Shown here piece after piece: positions 1-13,700 of a DNA stretch of 64,000 bases. Position 1 is the first letter of the stretch, and each line of letters starts with the position of its first letter. Position numbers and translations under genes: made by a program. The stretch lies in contig JAWKAU010000221.1 of assembly GCA_033398695.1 (NCBI GenBank), forward strand, positions 124,001 to 188,000. Direction: 5' to 3'. Origin of the DNA: Orobanche coerulescens. Lineage: Eukaryota > Streptophyta > Magnoliopsida > Lamiales > Orobanchaceae. The notes below the pieces were generated by a model, which saw only the letters and a program-made list of their open reading frames with translations, made no database searches and was not told the DNA's origin.

Positions 1-126
1 TTCACAAAATTCTCATAGTGGTTAGTACACGGAAAATGGGAGAAAATCGAGTCGGACTGTTTTCTTCATTTTTCCACAATTTGTCCCTATGGGTTTATAA
101 AATTTGACACGCTTTTATTTGGGGTT

Positions 127-629
127 GTTCGGACCCGAATCGGATCTGATACGATGAGAACTCGAATTTCGGAAAATTCTCATAGGGGCTAGTACACCGA
201 AAATGGGAGAAAATTGAGTCTGGCCGTTTTCTTGATATTTTTTCATGATTTGTCCCTATGGGTTTATAAAATTTGACACGCTTTTATTTGGGGTTGTTCA
301 GATTCGAATCGGAGCTGATGCGATGAGAACTCAGTTTTCAGAAAATTCTCATAGTGGTTAGTACACGGAAAATGGGAGAAAATCGAGTCGGACTATTTTC
401 TTCATTTTTCCAAAATTTGTCCCTATGAGTTTATAAAATTTGACACGCTTTTATTTGGGGTTGTTCGGACCCGAATCGGAGCTGATGCGATGAGAACTCA
501 GTTTTCAGAAAATTCTCATAGTGGTTAGTACACGGAAAATGGGAGAAAATCGAGTCGGACTGTTTTCTTCATTTTTCCACAATTTGTCCCTATGGGTTTA
601 TAAAATTTGACACGCTTTTATTTGGGGTT
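127..629. repeat. Representative R-F-F trimer of the satellite (503 bp)
   Basis: Three consecutive monomers show the class structure. 127-295 is class R (169 bp): GGATCTGATACG, AGGGGCTAGTACACCG, and a tail with TTGATATTTTTTCATGATTTG. 296-462 is class F (167 bp): the palindrome GATTCGAATC, AGTGGTTAGTACACGG, and GGACTATTTTCTTCATTTTTCC. 463-629 is a second F (167 bp): GACCCGAATCGGAGCTGATGCG and GGACTGTTTTC. The next monomer at 630 is again R, so the local period is three monomers. Elsewhere R-F dimers, R-R runs and a further F subtype with GTCGGTCCAG are mixed in, so the trimer is not kept across the array. Confidence 0.88.
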
Positions 630-798
630 GTTCGGACCCGAATCGGATCTGATACGATGAGAACTCGATTTTCGGAAAATTCTCATAGGGGCTAGTACAC
701 GGAAAATGGGAGAAAATTGAGTCGGGCCGTTTTCTTGATATTTTTTCATGATTTGTCCCTATGGGTTTATAAAATTTGACACGCTTTTATTTGGGGTT

Positions 799-1700
799 GT
801 TCAGATTCGAATCGGAGCTGATGCGATGAGAACTCAGTTTTCAGAAAATTCTCATAGTGGTTAGTACACGGAAAATGGGAGAAAATCGAGTCGGACTATT
901 TTCTTCATTTTTCCACAATTTGTCCCTATGGGTTTATAAAATTTGACACTCTTTTATTTTGGGTTGTTCGGACCCGAATCGGAGCTGATACGATGAGAAC
1001 TCGATTTTCGGAAAATTCTCATAGGGGTTAGCACACCGAAAATGGGAGAAAATTGAGTCGGGCCGTTTTCTTGATATTTTTTCATGATTTGTCCCTATGT
1101 GTTTATAAAATTTGACACGCTTTTATTTGGGGTTGTTCGGATTCGAATCGGAGCTAATGCGATGAGAACTCGATTTTCGAAAATTCTCATAGTGGTTAGT
1201 ACACGGAAAATGGGAGAAAATCGAGTCTGACTGCTTTCTTCATTTTTCCACAATTTGTCCCTATGGGTTTATAAAATTTGACACGCTTTTATTTGGGGTT
1301 GTTCGGACCCGAATCGGATCTCGATACGATGAGAACTCGAATTTCGCAAAATTCTCATAGTGGCTAGTACACCGAAAATGGGAGAAAATTGAGTCGGGCC
1401 GTTTTCTTGATATTTTTCATGATTTGTCCCTGTGGTTTATAAAATTTGACACGCTTTTATTAAGGGTTGTTCGGATTCGAATCGGAGCTGATGCGATGAG
1501 AACTCGGTTTTCAGAAAATTCTCATAGTGGTTAGTACACGGAAAATGGGAGAAAATCGAGTCGGACTATTTTCTTCATTTTTCCACAATTTGCCCCTATG
1601 GGTTTATAAAATTTGACACGCTTTCATTTGGGGTTGTTCGGACCCGAATCGGAGCTGATGCGATGAGAACTCGGTTTTCAGAAAATTCTCATAGTGGTTA
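799..1700. repeat. Left-end copy of the second half of the 12-monomer block
   Basis: The monomers with TTTGACACTC (near 946), GGAGCTAATGCG, GAATTTCGCAAAATTC, CCTGTGGTTTATAAAA and TTATTAAGGG (near 1460) occur here in the same order as in 51250-52360, some 50 kb away and across the LTR region. The first half of the block is not present here. Confidence 0.75.
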
Positions 1701-4700
1701 GTACACGGAAAATGGGAGAAAATTGAGTCGGTCCAGTTTCTTCATTTTTTCCACAATTTGTCCCTATGGGTTTATAAAATTTGACACGCTTTGATTTGGG
1801 GTTGTTCGGACCCGAATCGGATATGATACGATGAGAACTCGATTTTCGGAAAATTCTCATAGGGGCTAGTACACCGAAAATGGGAGAAAATTGAGTCGGG
1901 CCGTTTTCTTGATATTTTTTCATGATTTGTCCCTATGGGTTTATAAAATTTGACACGCTTTTATTTGGGGTTGTTCAGATTCGAATCGGAGGTGATGCGA
2001 TGAGAACTCAGTTTTCAGAAAATTCTCATAGTGGTTAGTACACGGAAAATGGAAGAAAATCGAGTCGGACTATTTTCTTCATTTTTCCACAATTTGTCCC
2101 TATGAGTTTATAAAATTTGACACGCTTTGATTTGGGGTTGTTCGGACCCGAATCGGATATGATACGATGAGAACTCGATTTTCGGAAAATTCTCATAGGG
2201 GTTAGCACACCGAAAATGGGAGAAAATTGAGTTGGGCCATTTTCTTGATATTTTTTCATGATTTGTCCCTATGTGTTTATAAAATTTGACACGCTTTTAT
2301 TTGGGGTTGTTCGGATTCGAATCGGAGCTGATGCGATGAGAACTCGATTTTCAGAAAATTCTCATAGTGGTTAGTACACGGAAAATGGGAGAAAATCGAG
2401 TCGGACTGTTTTCTTCATTTTTCCACAATTTGTCCCTATGGGTTTATAAAATTTGACACGCTTTTATTTGGGGTTGTTCGGACCCGAATCGGATATGATA
2501 CGATGAGAACTCGATTTTCGGAAAATTCTCATAGGGGCTAGTACACCGAAAATGGGAGAAAATTGAGTCGGGCCGTTTTCTTGATATTTTTTCATGATTT
2601 GTCCCTATGGGTTTATAAAATTTGACACGCTTTTATTTGGGGTTGTTCGGATTCGAATCGGAGGTGATGCGATGAGAACTCGCTTTAAAATTCTCATAGT
2701 GGTTAGTACACGGAAAATGGAAGAAAATCGAGTCGGACTATTTTCTTCATTTTTCCACAATTTGTCCCTATGAGTTTATAAAATTTGACACGCTTTTATT
2801 TGGGGTTGTTCGGACCCGAATCGGAGCTGATGCGATGAGAACTCGGTTTTCAGAAAATTCTCATAGTGGTTAGTACACGGAAAATGGGAGAAAATCGAGT
2901 CGGACTGTTTTCTTCATTTTTCCACAATTTGTCCCTATGGGTTTATAAAATTTGACACGCTTTTATTTGGGGTTGTTCGGACCCGAATCGGATCTGATAC
3001 GATGAGAACTTGATTTTCGGAAAATTCTCATAGGGGCTAGTACACGGAAAATGGGAGAAAATTGAGTCGGGCCGTTTTCTTGATATTTTTTCATGATTTG
3101 TCCCTATGAGTTTATAAAATTTGACACGCTTTTATTTGGGGTTGTTCAGATTCGAATCGGAGCTGATGCGATGAGAACTCAGTTTTCAGAAAATTCTCAT
3201 AGTGGTTAGTACACGGAAAATGGGAGAAAATCGAGTCGGACTATTTCCTTCATTTTTCCACAATTTGTCCCTATGGGTTTATAAAATTTGACACGCTTTT
3301 ATTTGGGGTTGTTCAGACCTGAATCGGAGCTGATACGATGAGAACTCGATTTTCGGAAAATTCTCATAGGGGTTAGCACACCGAAAATGGGAGAAAATTG
3401 AGTCGGGCCGTTTTCTTGATATTTTTTCATGATTTGTCCCTATGTGTTTATAAAATTTGACACGCTTTTATTTGGGGTTGTTCGGATTCGAATCGGAGCT
3501 AATGCGATGAGAACTCGATTTTCAGAAAATTCTCATAGTGGTTAATACACAAAAAATGGGAGAAAATCGAGTCGGACTGTTTTCTTCATTTTTCCACAAT
3601 TTGTCCCTATGGGTTTATAAAATTTGACACGCTTTTATTTGGGGTTGTTCGGACCCGAATCGGATCTGATACGATGAGAACTCGAATTTCGGAAAATTCT
3701 CATAGGGGCTAGTACACCGAAAATGGGAGAAAATTGAGTCGGGCCGTTTTCTTGATATTTTTCCATAATTTGTCCCGAGGGGTTTATAAAAATTGACACG
3801 CTTTTATTTGGGGTTGTTCGATTCGAATCGAGCCGATGCGATGAGAACTCGCTTTTGAAAAATTCTCATAGTGGTTAGTACACGGAAAATGGGAGAAAAT
3901 CGAGTCGGACTATTTTCTTCATTTTTGCACAATTTGTCCCTATGGGTTTATAAAATTTGACACGCTTTTATTTGGGGTTGTTCGACCCGAATCGAGCCGA
4001 TGCGATGAGAACTCGGTTTTCAAAATTCTCATAGTGGTTAGTACACGGAAAATGGGAGAAAATTGAGTCGGTCCAGCTTTCTTCATTTTTTCCACAATTT
4101 GTCCCTATGGGTTTATAAAATTTGACACGCTTTGATTTGGGGTTGTTCGGACCCGAATCGAGCCGATACGATGAGAACTCGATTTTCGAAAATTCTCATA
4201 GGGTTAGCACACCGAAAATGGGAGAAAATTGAGTCGGGCCGCTTTCTTGATATTTTTCATGATTTGTCCCTATGTGTTTATAAAATTTGACACGCTTTTA
4301 TTTGGGGTTGTTCGGATTCGAATCGGAGGTGATGCGATGAGAACTCGATTTTCGTAAAATTCTCATAGTGGTTAGTACACTAAAATGGGAGAAAATCGAG
4401 CCTGACTATTTTCTTCATTTTTCCACAATTTGTCCCTATGGGTTTATAAAATTTGACACGCTTTTATTTGGGGTTGTTCGGACCGAATCGAATCGATACG
4501 ATGAGAACTCGATTTTCTAAAATTCTCATAGGGGCTAGTACACCAAAATGGGAGAAAATTGAGTCGGGCCGTTTTCTTGATATTTTTCATGATTTGTCCC
4601 TATGGGTTTATAAAATTTGACACGCTTTTATTTGGGGTTGTTCGATTCGAATCGAATCGATGCGATGAGAACTCGGTTTGGAAAATTCTCATAGTGGTTA

Positions 4701-7700
4701 GTACACTAAAATGCGAGAAAATAGAGTCGGACTATTTTATTCATTTTTCCACAATTTGTCCCTATGAGTTTATAAAATTTGACACGCTTTTATTTGGGGT
4801 TGTTCGGACCCGAATCGGAGCTGATGCGATGAGAACTCGGTTTTCAGAAAATTCTCATAGTGGTTAGTACACGGAAAATGGGAGAAAATCGAGTCGGACT
4901 GTTTTCTTCATTTTTCCACAATTTGTCCCTATGGGTTTATAAAATTTGACACGCTTTTATTTGGGGTTGTTCGGACCTGAATCGGATCTGATACGATGAG
5001 AACTCGATTTTCGGAAAATTCTCATAGGGGCTAGTACACCGAAAATGGGAGAAAATTGAGTCGGTCCAGTTTCTTCATTTTCCACAATTTGTCCCTATGA
5101 GTTTATAAAATTTGACACGCTTTTATTTGGGGTTGTTCGGACCCGAATCGGAGCTGATGCGATGAGAACTCGGTTTTCAGAAAATTCTCATAGTGGTTAG
5201 TACACGGAAAATGGGAGAAAATCGAGTCGGACTGTTTTCTTCATTTTTCCACAATTTGTCCCTATGGGTTTATAAAATTTGACACGCTTTTATTTGGGGT
5301 TGTTCGGACCCGAATCGGATCTGATACGATGAGAACTTGATTTTCGGAAAATTCTCATAGGGGCTAGTACACGGAAAATGGGAGAAAATTGAGTCGGGCC
5401 GTTTTCTTGATATTTTTTCATGATTTGTCCCTATGGGTTTATAAAATTTGACACGCTTTTATTTGGGGTTGTTGATTCGAATCGAGGTGATGCGATGAGA
5501 ACTCGTTTGTAAAATTCTCATAGTGGTTAGTACGGAAAATGGGAGAAAATCGAGTCGGACTATTTCCTTCATTTTTCCACAATTTGTCCCTATGGGTTTA
5601 TAAAATTTGACACGCTTTTATTTGGGGTTGTTCGACTGAATCGGAGCCGATACGATGAGAACTCGATTTTCGAAAATTCTCATAGGGTTAGCACACCAAA
5701 ATGGGAGAAAATTGAGTCGGGCCGTTTTCTTAATATTTTTCATGATTTGTCCCTATGTGTTTATAAAATTTGACACGCTTTTATTTGGGGTTGTTCGATT
5801 CGAATCGGAGCTAATGCGATGAGAACTCGATTTTCGTAAAATTCTCATAGTGGTTAATACACGAAAATGGGAGAAAATCGAGTGACTGCTTTTCTTCATT
5901 TTTCCACAATTTGTCCCTATGGGTTTATAAAATTTGACACGCTTTTATTTGGGGTTGTTCGACCCGAATCGGATCTGATACGATGAGAACTCGAATTTCG
6001 GAAAATTCTCATAGGGCTAGTACACCGAAAATGGGAGAAAATTGAGTCGGGCCGTTTTCTTGATATTTTTCATGATTTGTCCCTATGGGTTTATAAAATT
6101 TGACACGCTTTTATTTGGGGTTGTTCGATTCGAATCGGGTGATGCGATGAGAACTCGGTTTTCAAAATTCTCATAGTGGTTAGTACACTAAAATGGGAGA
6201 AAATCGAGTCGGACTATTTTCTTCATTTTTGCACAATTTGTCCCTATGGGTTTATAAAATTTGACACGCTTTTATTTGGGGTTGTTCGGACCCGATCTGA
6301 GCCGATGCGATGAGAACTCGGTTTTCGAAAATTCTCATAGTGGTTAGTACACTAAAATGGGAGAAAATTGAGTCGGTCCAGCTTTCTTCATTTTTTCCAC
6401 AATTTGTCCCTATGGGTTTATAAAATTTGACACGCTTTGATTTGGGGTTGTTCGGACCGAATCGAGCCGATACGATGAGAACTCGATTTTCTAAAATTCT
6501 CATAGGGTTAGCACACCGAAAATGGGAGAAAATTGAGTCGGCCGTTTTCTTGATATTTTTCATGATTTGTCCCTATGTGTTTATAAAATTTGACACGCTT
6601 TTATTTGGGGTTGTTCGATTCGAATCGAGGTGATGCGATGAGAACTCGATTTTCGTAAAATTCTCATAGTGGTTAGTACACTAAAATGGGAGAAAATCGA
6701 GTGACTGCTTTTCTTCATTTTTCCACAATTTGTCCCTATGGGTTTATAAAATTTGACACGCTTTTATTTGGGGTTGTTCGGACCCGAATCGAATCGATAC
6801 GATGAGAACTCGATTTTCGAAAATTCTCATAGGGGCTAGTACACCAAAATGGGAGAAAATTGAGTCAGCCGTTTTCTTGATATTTTTCATGATTTGTCCC
6901 TATGGGTTTATAAAATTTGACACGCTTTTATTTGGGGTTGTTGATTCGAATCGGAACCGATGCGATGAGAACTCGCTTTTGAAAATTCTCATAGTGGTTA
7001 GTACACTGAAATGCGAGAAAATCGAGTCGGACTATTTTATTCATTTTTCCACAATTTGTCCCTATGAGTTTATAAAATTTGACACGCTTTTATTTGGGGT
7101 TGTTCGGACCGAATCGGAGCCGATGCGATGAGAACTCGGTTTTAAAATTCTCATAGTGGTTAGTACACTAAAATGGGAGAAAATCGAGCCTGACTGCTTT
7201 CTTCATTTTTCCACAATTTGTCCCTATGGGTTTATAAAATTTGACACGCTTTTATTTGGGGTTGTTCGGACCCGAATCGGATCCGATACGATGAGAACTC
7301 GATTTTAAAATTCTCATAGGGCTAGTACACCGAAAATGGGAGAAAATTGAGTCGGGCCGTTTTCTTGATATTTTTCATGATTTGTCCCTATGGGTTTATA
7401 AAATTTGACACGCTTTTATTTGGGGTTGTTCGATTCGAATCGGAGCCGATGCGATGAGAACTCGGTTTTGAAAATTCTCATAGTGGTTAGTACACGGAAA
7501 ATGGGAGAAAATCGAGTCGGACTATTTTCTTCATTTTTCCACAATTTGTCCCTATGAGTTTATAAAATTTGACACGCTTTTATTTGGGGTTGTTCGGACC
7601 AATCGAGGTGATGCGATGAGAACTCGGTTTTGAAAAATTCTCATAGTGGTTAGTACACGGAAAATGGGAGAAAATCGAGTCGACTGCTTTCTTCATTTTT

Positions 7701-9030
7701 CCACAATTTGTCCCTATGGGTTTATAAAATTTGACACGCTTTTATTTGGGGTTGTTCGGACCGAATCGGATCTCGATACGATGAGAACTCGATTTTCGAA
7801 AATTCTCATAGGGGCTAGTACACTAAAATGGGAGAAAATTGAGTCGCCGTTTTCTTGATATTTTTCATGATTTGTCCCTATGGGTTTATAAAATTTGACA
7901 CGCTTTTATTTGGGGTTGTTCGATTCGAATCGAGGTGATGCGATGAGAACTCGATTTTGAAAATTCTCATAGTGGTTAGTACACTAAAATGGGAGAAAAT
8001 CGAGTCGGACTATTTCCTTCATTTTTCCACAATTTGTCCCTATGGGTTTATAAAATTTGACACGCTTTTATTTGGGGTTGTTCGACCGAATCGAGCCGAT
8101 ACGATGAGAACTCGATTTTCGAAAATTCTCATAGGGTTAGCACACCGAAAATGGGAGAAAATTGAGTCGGGCCGTTTTCTTGATATTTTTCATGATTTGT
8201 CCCTATGTGTTTATAAAATTTGACACGCTTTTATTTGGGGTTGTTCGGATTCGAATCGGAGCTAATGCGATGAGAACTCGATTTTCGTAAAATTCTCATA
8301 GTGGTTAATACACGAAAAATGGGAGAAAATCGAGTGACCGCTTTCTTCATTTTTCCACAATTTGTCCCTATGGGTATATAAAATTTGACACGCTTTTATT
8401 TGGGGTTGTTCGGACCGAATCGGATCCGATACGATGAGAACTCGAATTTCGAAAATTCTCATAGGGGCTAGTACACCGAAAATGGGAGAAAATTGAGTCG
8501 GGCCGCTTTCTTGATATTTTTCATGATTTGTCCCTATGGGTTTATAAAATTTGACACGCTTTTATTTGGGGTTGTTGATTCGAATCGGAGGCGATGCGAT
8601 GAGAACTCGCTTTTGAAAAATTCTCATAGTGGTTAGTACACTAAAATGGGAGAAAATCGAGTCGGACTATTTCCTTCATTTTTCCACAATTTGTCCCTAT
8701 GGGTTTATAAAATTTGACACGCTTTTATTTGGGGTTGTTCGACCGAATCGAGCCGATACGATGAGAACTCGATTTTCGGAAAATTCTCATAGGGGTTAGC
8801 ACACCGAAAATGGGAGAAAATTGAGTCGGGCCGTTTTCTTGATATTTTTTCATGATTTGTCCCTATGTGTTTATAAAATTTGACACGCTTTTATTTGGGG
8901 TTGTTCGGATTCGAATCGGAGCTAATGCGATGAGAACTCGATTTTCAGAAAATTCTCATAGTGGTTAATACACGAAAAATGGGAGAAAATCGAGTCGGAC
9001 TGCTTTCTTCATTTTTCCACAATTTGTCCC

Positions 9031-9098
9031 TCTGGGTCTATAACATTTGACACGCTTTTATTTGGCGATGTTCGGACCCGACTCGGTTCCGATCCGAT
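9031..9098. repeat. Locally degenerate monomer patch
   Basis: Within otherwise conserved satellite, about 70 bp carries a cluster of single-base substitutions: CTCTGGGTCTATAACATTTG for CTATGGGTTTATAAAATTTG, GGCGATG for GGGGTTG, and CCGACTCGGTTCCGATCCG for CCGAATCGGATCTGATACG. Neighbours on both sides are normal. It may be one diverged monomer or a low-quality consensus patch. Confidence 0.6.
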
Positions 9099-12000
9099 GA
9101 GAACTCGATTTTCGGAAAATTCTCATAGGGGCTAGTACACCGAAAATGGGAGAAAATTGAGTCGGGCCGTTTTCTTGATATTTTTCATGATTTGTCCCTA
9201 TGGGTTTATAAAATTTGACACGCTTTTATTTGGGGTTGTTCGATTCGAATCGGAGCCGATGCGATGAGAACTCGCTTTTGAAAATTCTCATAGTGGTTAG
9301 TACACGAAAATGGGAGAAAATCGAGTCGGACTATTTTCTTCATTTTTCCACAATTTGTCCCTATGAGTTTATAAAATTTGACACGCTTTTATTTGGGGTT
9401 GTTCGACCCGAATCGGAGCCGATGCGATGAGAACTCGGTTTTGAAAATTCTCATAGTGGTTAGTACACTAAAATGGGAGAAAATCGAGTCGGACTGTTTT
9501 CTTCATTTTTCCACAATTTGTCCCTATGGGTTTATAAAATTTGACACGCTTTTATTTGGGGTTGTTCGGACCCGAATCGGATCGATACGATGAGAACTCG
9601 ATTTTCGGAAAATTCTCATAGGGGTTAGCACACCGAAAATGGGAGAAAATTGAGTCGGGCCGTTTTCTTGATATTTTTCATGATTTGTCCCTATGTGTTT
9701 ATAAAATTTGACACGCTTTTATTTGGGGTTGTTCGGATTCGAATCGGAGCTAATGCGATGAGAACTCGATTTTGAAAATTCTCATAGTGGTTAATACACG
9801 AAAAATGGGAGAAAATCGAGTCGACTGCTTTCTTCATTTTTCCACAATTTGTCCCTATGGGTTTATAAAATTTGACACGCTTTTATTTGGGGTTGTTCGG
9901 ACCCGAATCGGATCGATACGATGAGAACTCGATTTTCGGAAAATTCTCATAGGGCTAGTACACGAAAATGGGAGAAAATTGAGTCGGGCCGTTTTCTTGA
10001 TATTTTTCATGATTTGTCCCTATGGGTTTATAAAATTTGACACGCTTTTATTTGGGGTTGTTCGATTCGAATCGGAGCCGATGCGATGAGAACTCGATTT
10101 TGAAAATTCTCATAGTGGTTAGTACACGGAAAATGGGAGAAAATCGAGTCGGACTATTTTCTTCATTTTTCCACAATTTGTCCCTATGAGTTTATAAAAT
10201 TTGACACGCTTTTATTTGGGGTTGTTCGGACCGAATCGGAGCCGATGCGATGAGAACTCGGTTTTCGTAAAATTCTCATAGTGGTTAGTACACGAAAATG
10301 GGAGAAAATCGAGTCTGACTGCTTTTCTTCATTTTTCCACAATTTGTCCCTATGGGTTTATAAAATTTGACACGCTTTTATTTGGGGTTGTTCGACCCGA
10401 ATCGGATCCGATACGATGAGAACTCGATTTTCGAAAATTCTCATAGGGGCTAGTACACGGAAAATGGGAGAAAATTGAGTCGGGCCGTTTTCTTGATATT
10501 TTTCATGATTTGTCCCTATGGGTTTATAAAATTTGACACGCTTTTATTTGGGGTTGTTCGATTCGAATCGAGGTGATGCGATGAGAACTCGGTTTTGAAA
10601 ATTCTCATAGTGGTTAGTACACTAAAATGGGAGAAAATCGAGTCGGACTATTTCCTTCATTTTTCCACAATTTGTCCCTATGGGTTTATAAAATTTGACA
10701 CGCTTTTATTTGGGGTTGTTCGACCGAATCGAGCCGATACGATGAGAACTCGATTTTCGGAAAATTCTCATAGGGGTTAGCACACCGAAAATGGGAGAAA
10801 ATTGAGTCGGGCCGTTTTCTTGATATTTTTCATGATTTGTCCCTATGTGTTTATAAAATTTGACACGCTTTTATTTGGGGTTGTTCGGATTCGAATCGGA
10901 GCTAATGCGATGAGAACTCGATTTTCGTAAAATTCTCATAGTGGTTAATACACGAAAATGGGAGAAAATCGAGTCTGACTGCTTTCTTCATTTTTCCACA
11001 ATTTGTCCCTATGGGTTTATAAAATTTGACACGCTTTTATTTGGGGTTGTTCGACCCGAATCGGATCCGATACGATGAGAACTCGATTTTCGAAAATTCT
11101 CATAGGGGCTAGTACACAAAATGGGAGAAAATTGAGTCGGCCGTTTTCTTGATATTTTTTCATGATTTGTCCCTATGGGTTTATAAAATTTGACACGCTT
11201 TTATTTGGGGTTGTTCGATTCGAATCGGAGGTGATGCGATGAGAACTCGGTTTTCGTAAAATTCTCATAGTGGTTAGTACACGAAAATGGGAGAAAATCG
11301 AGTCGGACTATTTTCTTCATTTTTCCACAATTTGTCCCTATGAGTTTATAAAATTTGACACGCTTTTATTTGGGGTTGTTCGGACCCGAATCGGAGCTGA
11401 TGCGATGAGAACTCGGTTTTCAGAAAATTCTCATAGTGGTTAGTACACGGAAAATGGGAGAAAATCGAGTCGGACTGTTTTCTTCATTTTTCCACAATTT
11501 GTCCCTATGGGTTTATAAAATTTGACACGCTTTTATTTGGGGTTGTTCGGACCCGAATCGGATCTGATACGATGAGAACTCGATTTTCGGAAAATTCTCA
11601 TAGGGGTTAGCACACCGAAAATGGGAGAAAATTGAGTCGGGCCGTTTTCTTGATATTTTTTCATGATTTGTCCCTATGTGTTTATAAAATTTGACACGCT
11701 TTTATTTGGGGTTGTTCGGATTCGAATCGGAGCTAATGCGATGAGAACTCGATTTTCAGAAAATTCTCATAGTGGTTAATACACGAAAAATGGGAGAAAA
11801 TCGAGTCGGACTGTTTTCTTCATTTTTCCACAATTTGTCCCTATGGGTTTATAAAATTTGACACGCTTTTATTTGGGGTTGTTCGACCGAATCGGATCCG
11901 ATACGATGAGAACTCGATTTTCTAAAATTCTCATAGGGGCTAGTACAGAAAATGGGAGAAAATTGAGTCGGCCGTTTTCTTGATATTTTTCATGATTTGT

Positions 12001-13616
12001 CCCTATGGGTTTATAAAATTTGACACGCTTTTATTTGGGGTTGTTCGATTCGAATCGGAGCCGATGCGATGAGAACTCGGTTTTGAGAAAATTCTCATAG
12101 TGGTTAGTACACGGAAAATGGGAGAAAATCGAGTCGGACTATTTTCTTCATTTTTCCACAATTTGTCCCTATGAGTTTATAAAATTTGACACGCTTTTAT
12201 TTGGGGTTGTTCGACCCGAATCGGAGCCGATGCGATGAGAACTCGGTTTTCGAAAATTCTCATAGTGGTTAGTACACTAAAATGGGAGAAAATCGAGTGA
12301 CCGCTTTTCTTCATTTTTCCACAATTTGTCCCTATGGGTTTATAAAATTTGACACGCTTTTATTTGGGGTTGTTCGGACCGAATCGGATCTGATACGATG
12401 AGAACTCGATTTTCGAAAATTCTCATAGGGGTTAGCACACCGAAAATGGGAGAAAATTGAGTCGGCCGTTTTCTTGATATTTTTCATGATTTGTCCCTAT
12501 GTGTTTATAAAATTTGACACGCTTTTATTTGGGGTTGTTCGGATTCGAATCGGAGCTAATGCGATGAGAACTCGATTTTCGTAAAATTCTCATAGTGGTT
12601 AATACACGAAAATGGGAGAAAATCGAGTCGACTGCTTTCTTCATTTTTCCACAATTTGTCCCTATGGGTTTATAAAATTTGACACGCTTTTATTTGGGGT
12701 TGTTCGGACCGAATCGGATCTCGATACGATGAGAACTCGATTTTCGGAAAATTCTCATAGGGGCTAGTACACCGAAAATGGGAGAAAATTGAGTCGGGCC
12801 GTTTTCTTGATATTTTTCATGATTTGTCCCTATGGGTTTATAAAATTTGACACGCTTTTATTTGGGGTTGTTGATTCGAATCGGAGCCGATGCGATGAGA
12901 ACTCGCTTTTGTAAAATTCTCATAGTGGTTAGTACACGAAAATGGGAGAAAATCGAGTCGGACTATTTTCTTCATTTTTCCACAATTTGTCCCTATGAGT
13001 TTATAAAATTTGACACGCTTTTATTTGGGGTTGTTCGGACCCGAATCGAGCCGATGCGATGAGAACTCGGTTTTGAAAATTCTCATAGTGGTTAGTACAC
13101 TAAAATGGGAGAAAATCGAGTGATCGCTTTCTTCATTTTCCACAATTTGTCCCTATGGGTTTATAAAATTTGACACGCTTTTATTTGGGGTTGTTCGGAC
13201 CCGAATCGGATCGATACGATGAGAACTCGATTTTCGAAAATTCTCATAGGGGCTAGTACACGAAAATGGGAGAAAATTGAGTCGGGCCGTTTTCTTGATA
13301 TTTTTCATGATTTGTCCCTATGGGTTTATAAAATTTGACACGCTTTTATTTGGGGTTGTTCAGATTCGAATCGAGCCGATGCGATGAGAACTCGCTTTTG
13401 AAAATTCTCATAGTGGTTAGTACACTAAAATGGGAGAAAATCGAGTCGGACTATTTCCTTCATTTTTCCACAATTTGTCCCTATGGGTTTATAAAATTTG
13501 ACACGCTTTTATTTGGGGTTGTTCGGACCGAATCGGAGCCGATACGATGAGAACTCGATTTTCGGAAAATTCTCATAGGGGTTAGCACACCGAAAATGGG
13601 AGAAAATTGAGTCGGG

Positions 13617-13700
13617 CCTTGTTCTTGATAATTTTGCATGATTTGTACCTATGTGTATATAAAAATTGAAAAGCATTTATTTGTGGGGGTTCATATTCGA
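13617..13700. repeat. Locally degenerate monomer patch
   Basis: About 84 bp of one class R monomer is unusually diverged: CCTTGTTCTTGATAATTTTG, TTTGTACCTATGTGTATAT, AAAATTGAAAAGCATTTATT and TGTGGGGGTTCATATTCG replace the usual sequence. Similar T/G/A substitutions in a short run, with intact monomers on both sides, suggest either a single very old monomer or a consensus stitched from few reads. Confidence 0.65.

Noticed and set aside
98..110. TTTATAAAATTTGACAC in every monomer as a TATA box or bacterial-type promoter
   Set aside because: An AT-rich motif repeated in each satellite monomer is not evidence of a promoter. No initiation context or downstream gene is present.
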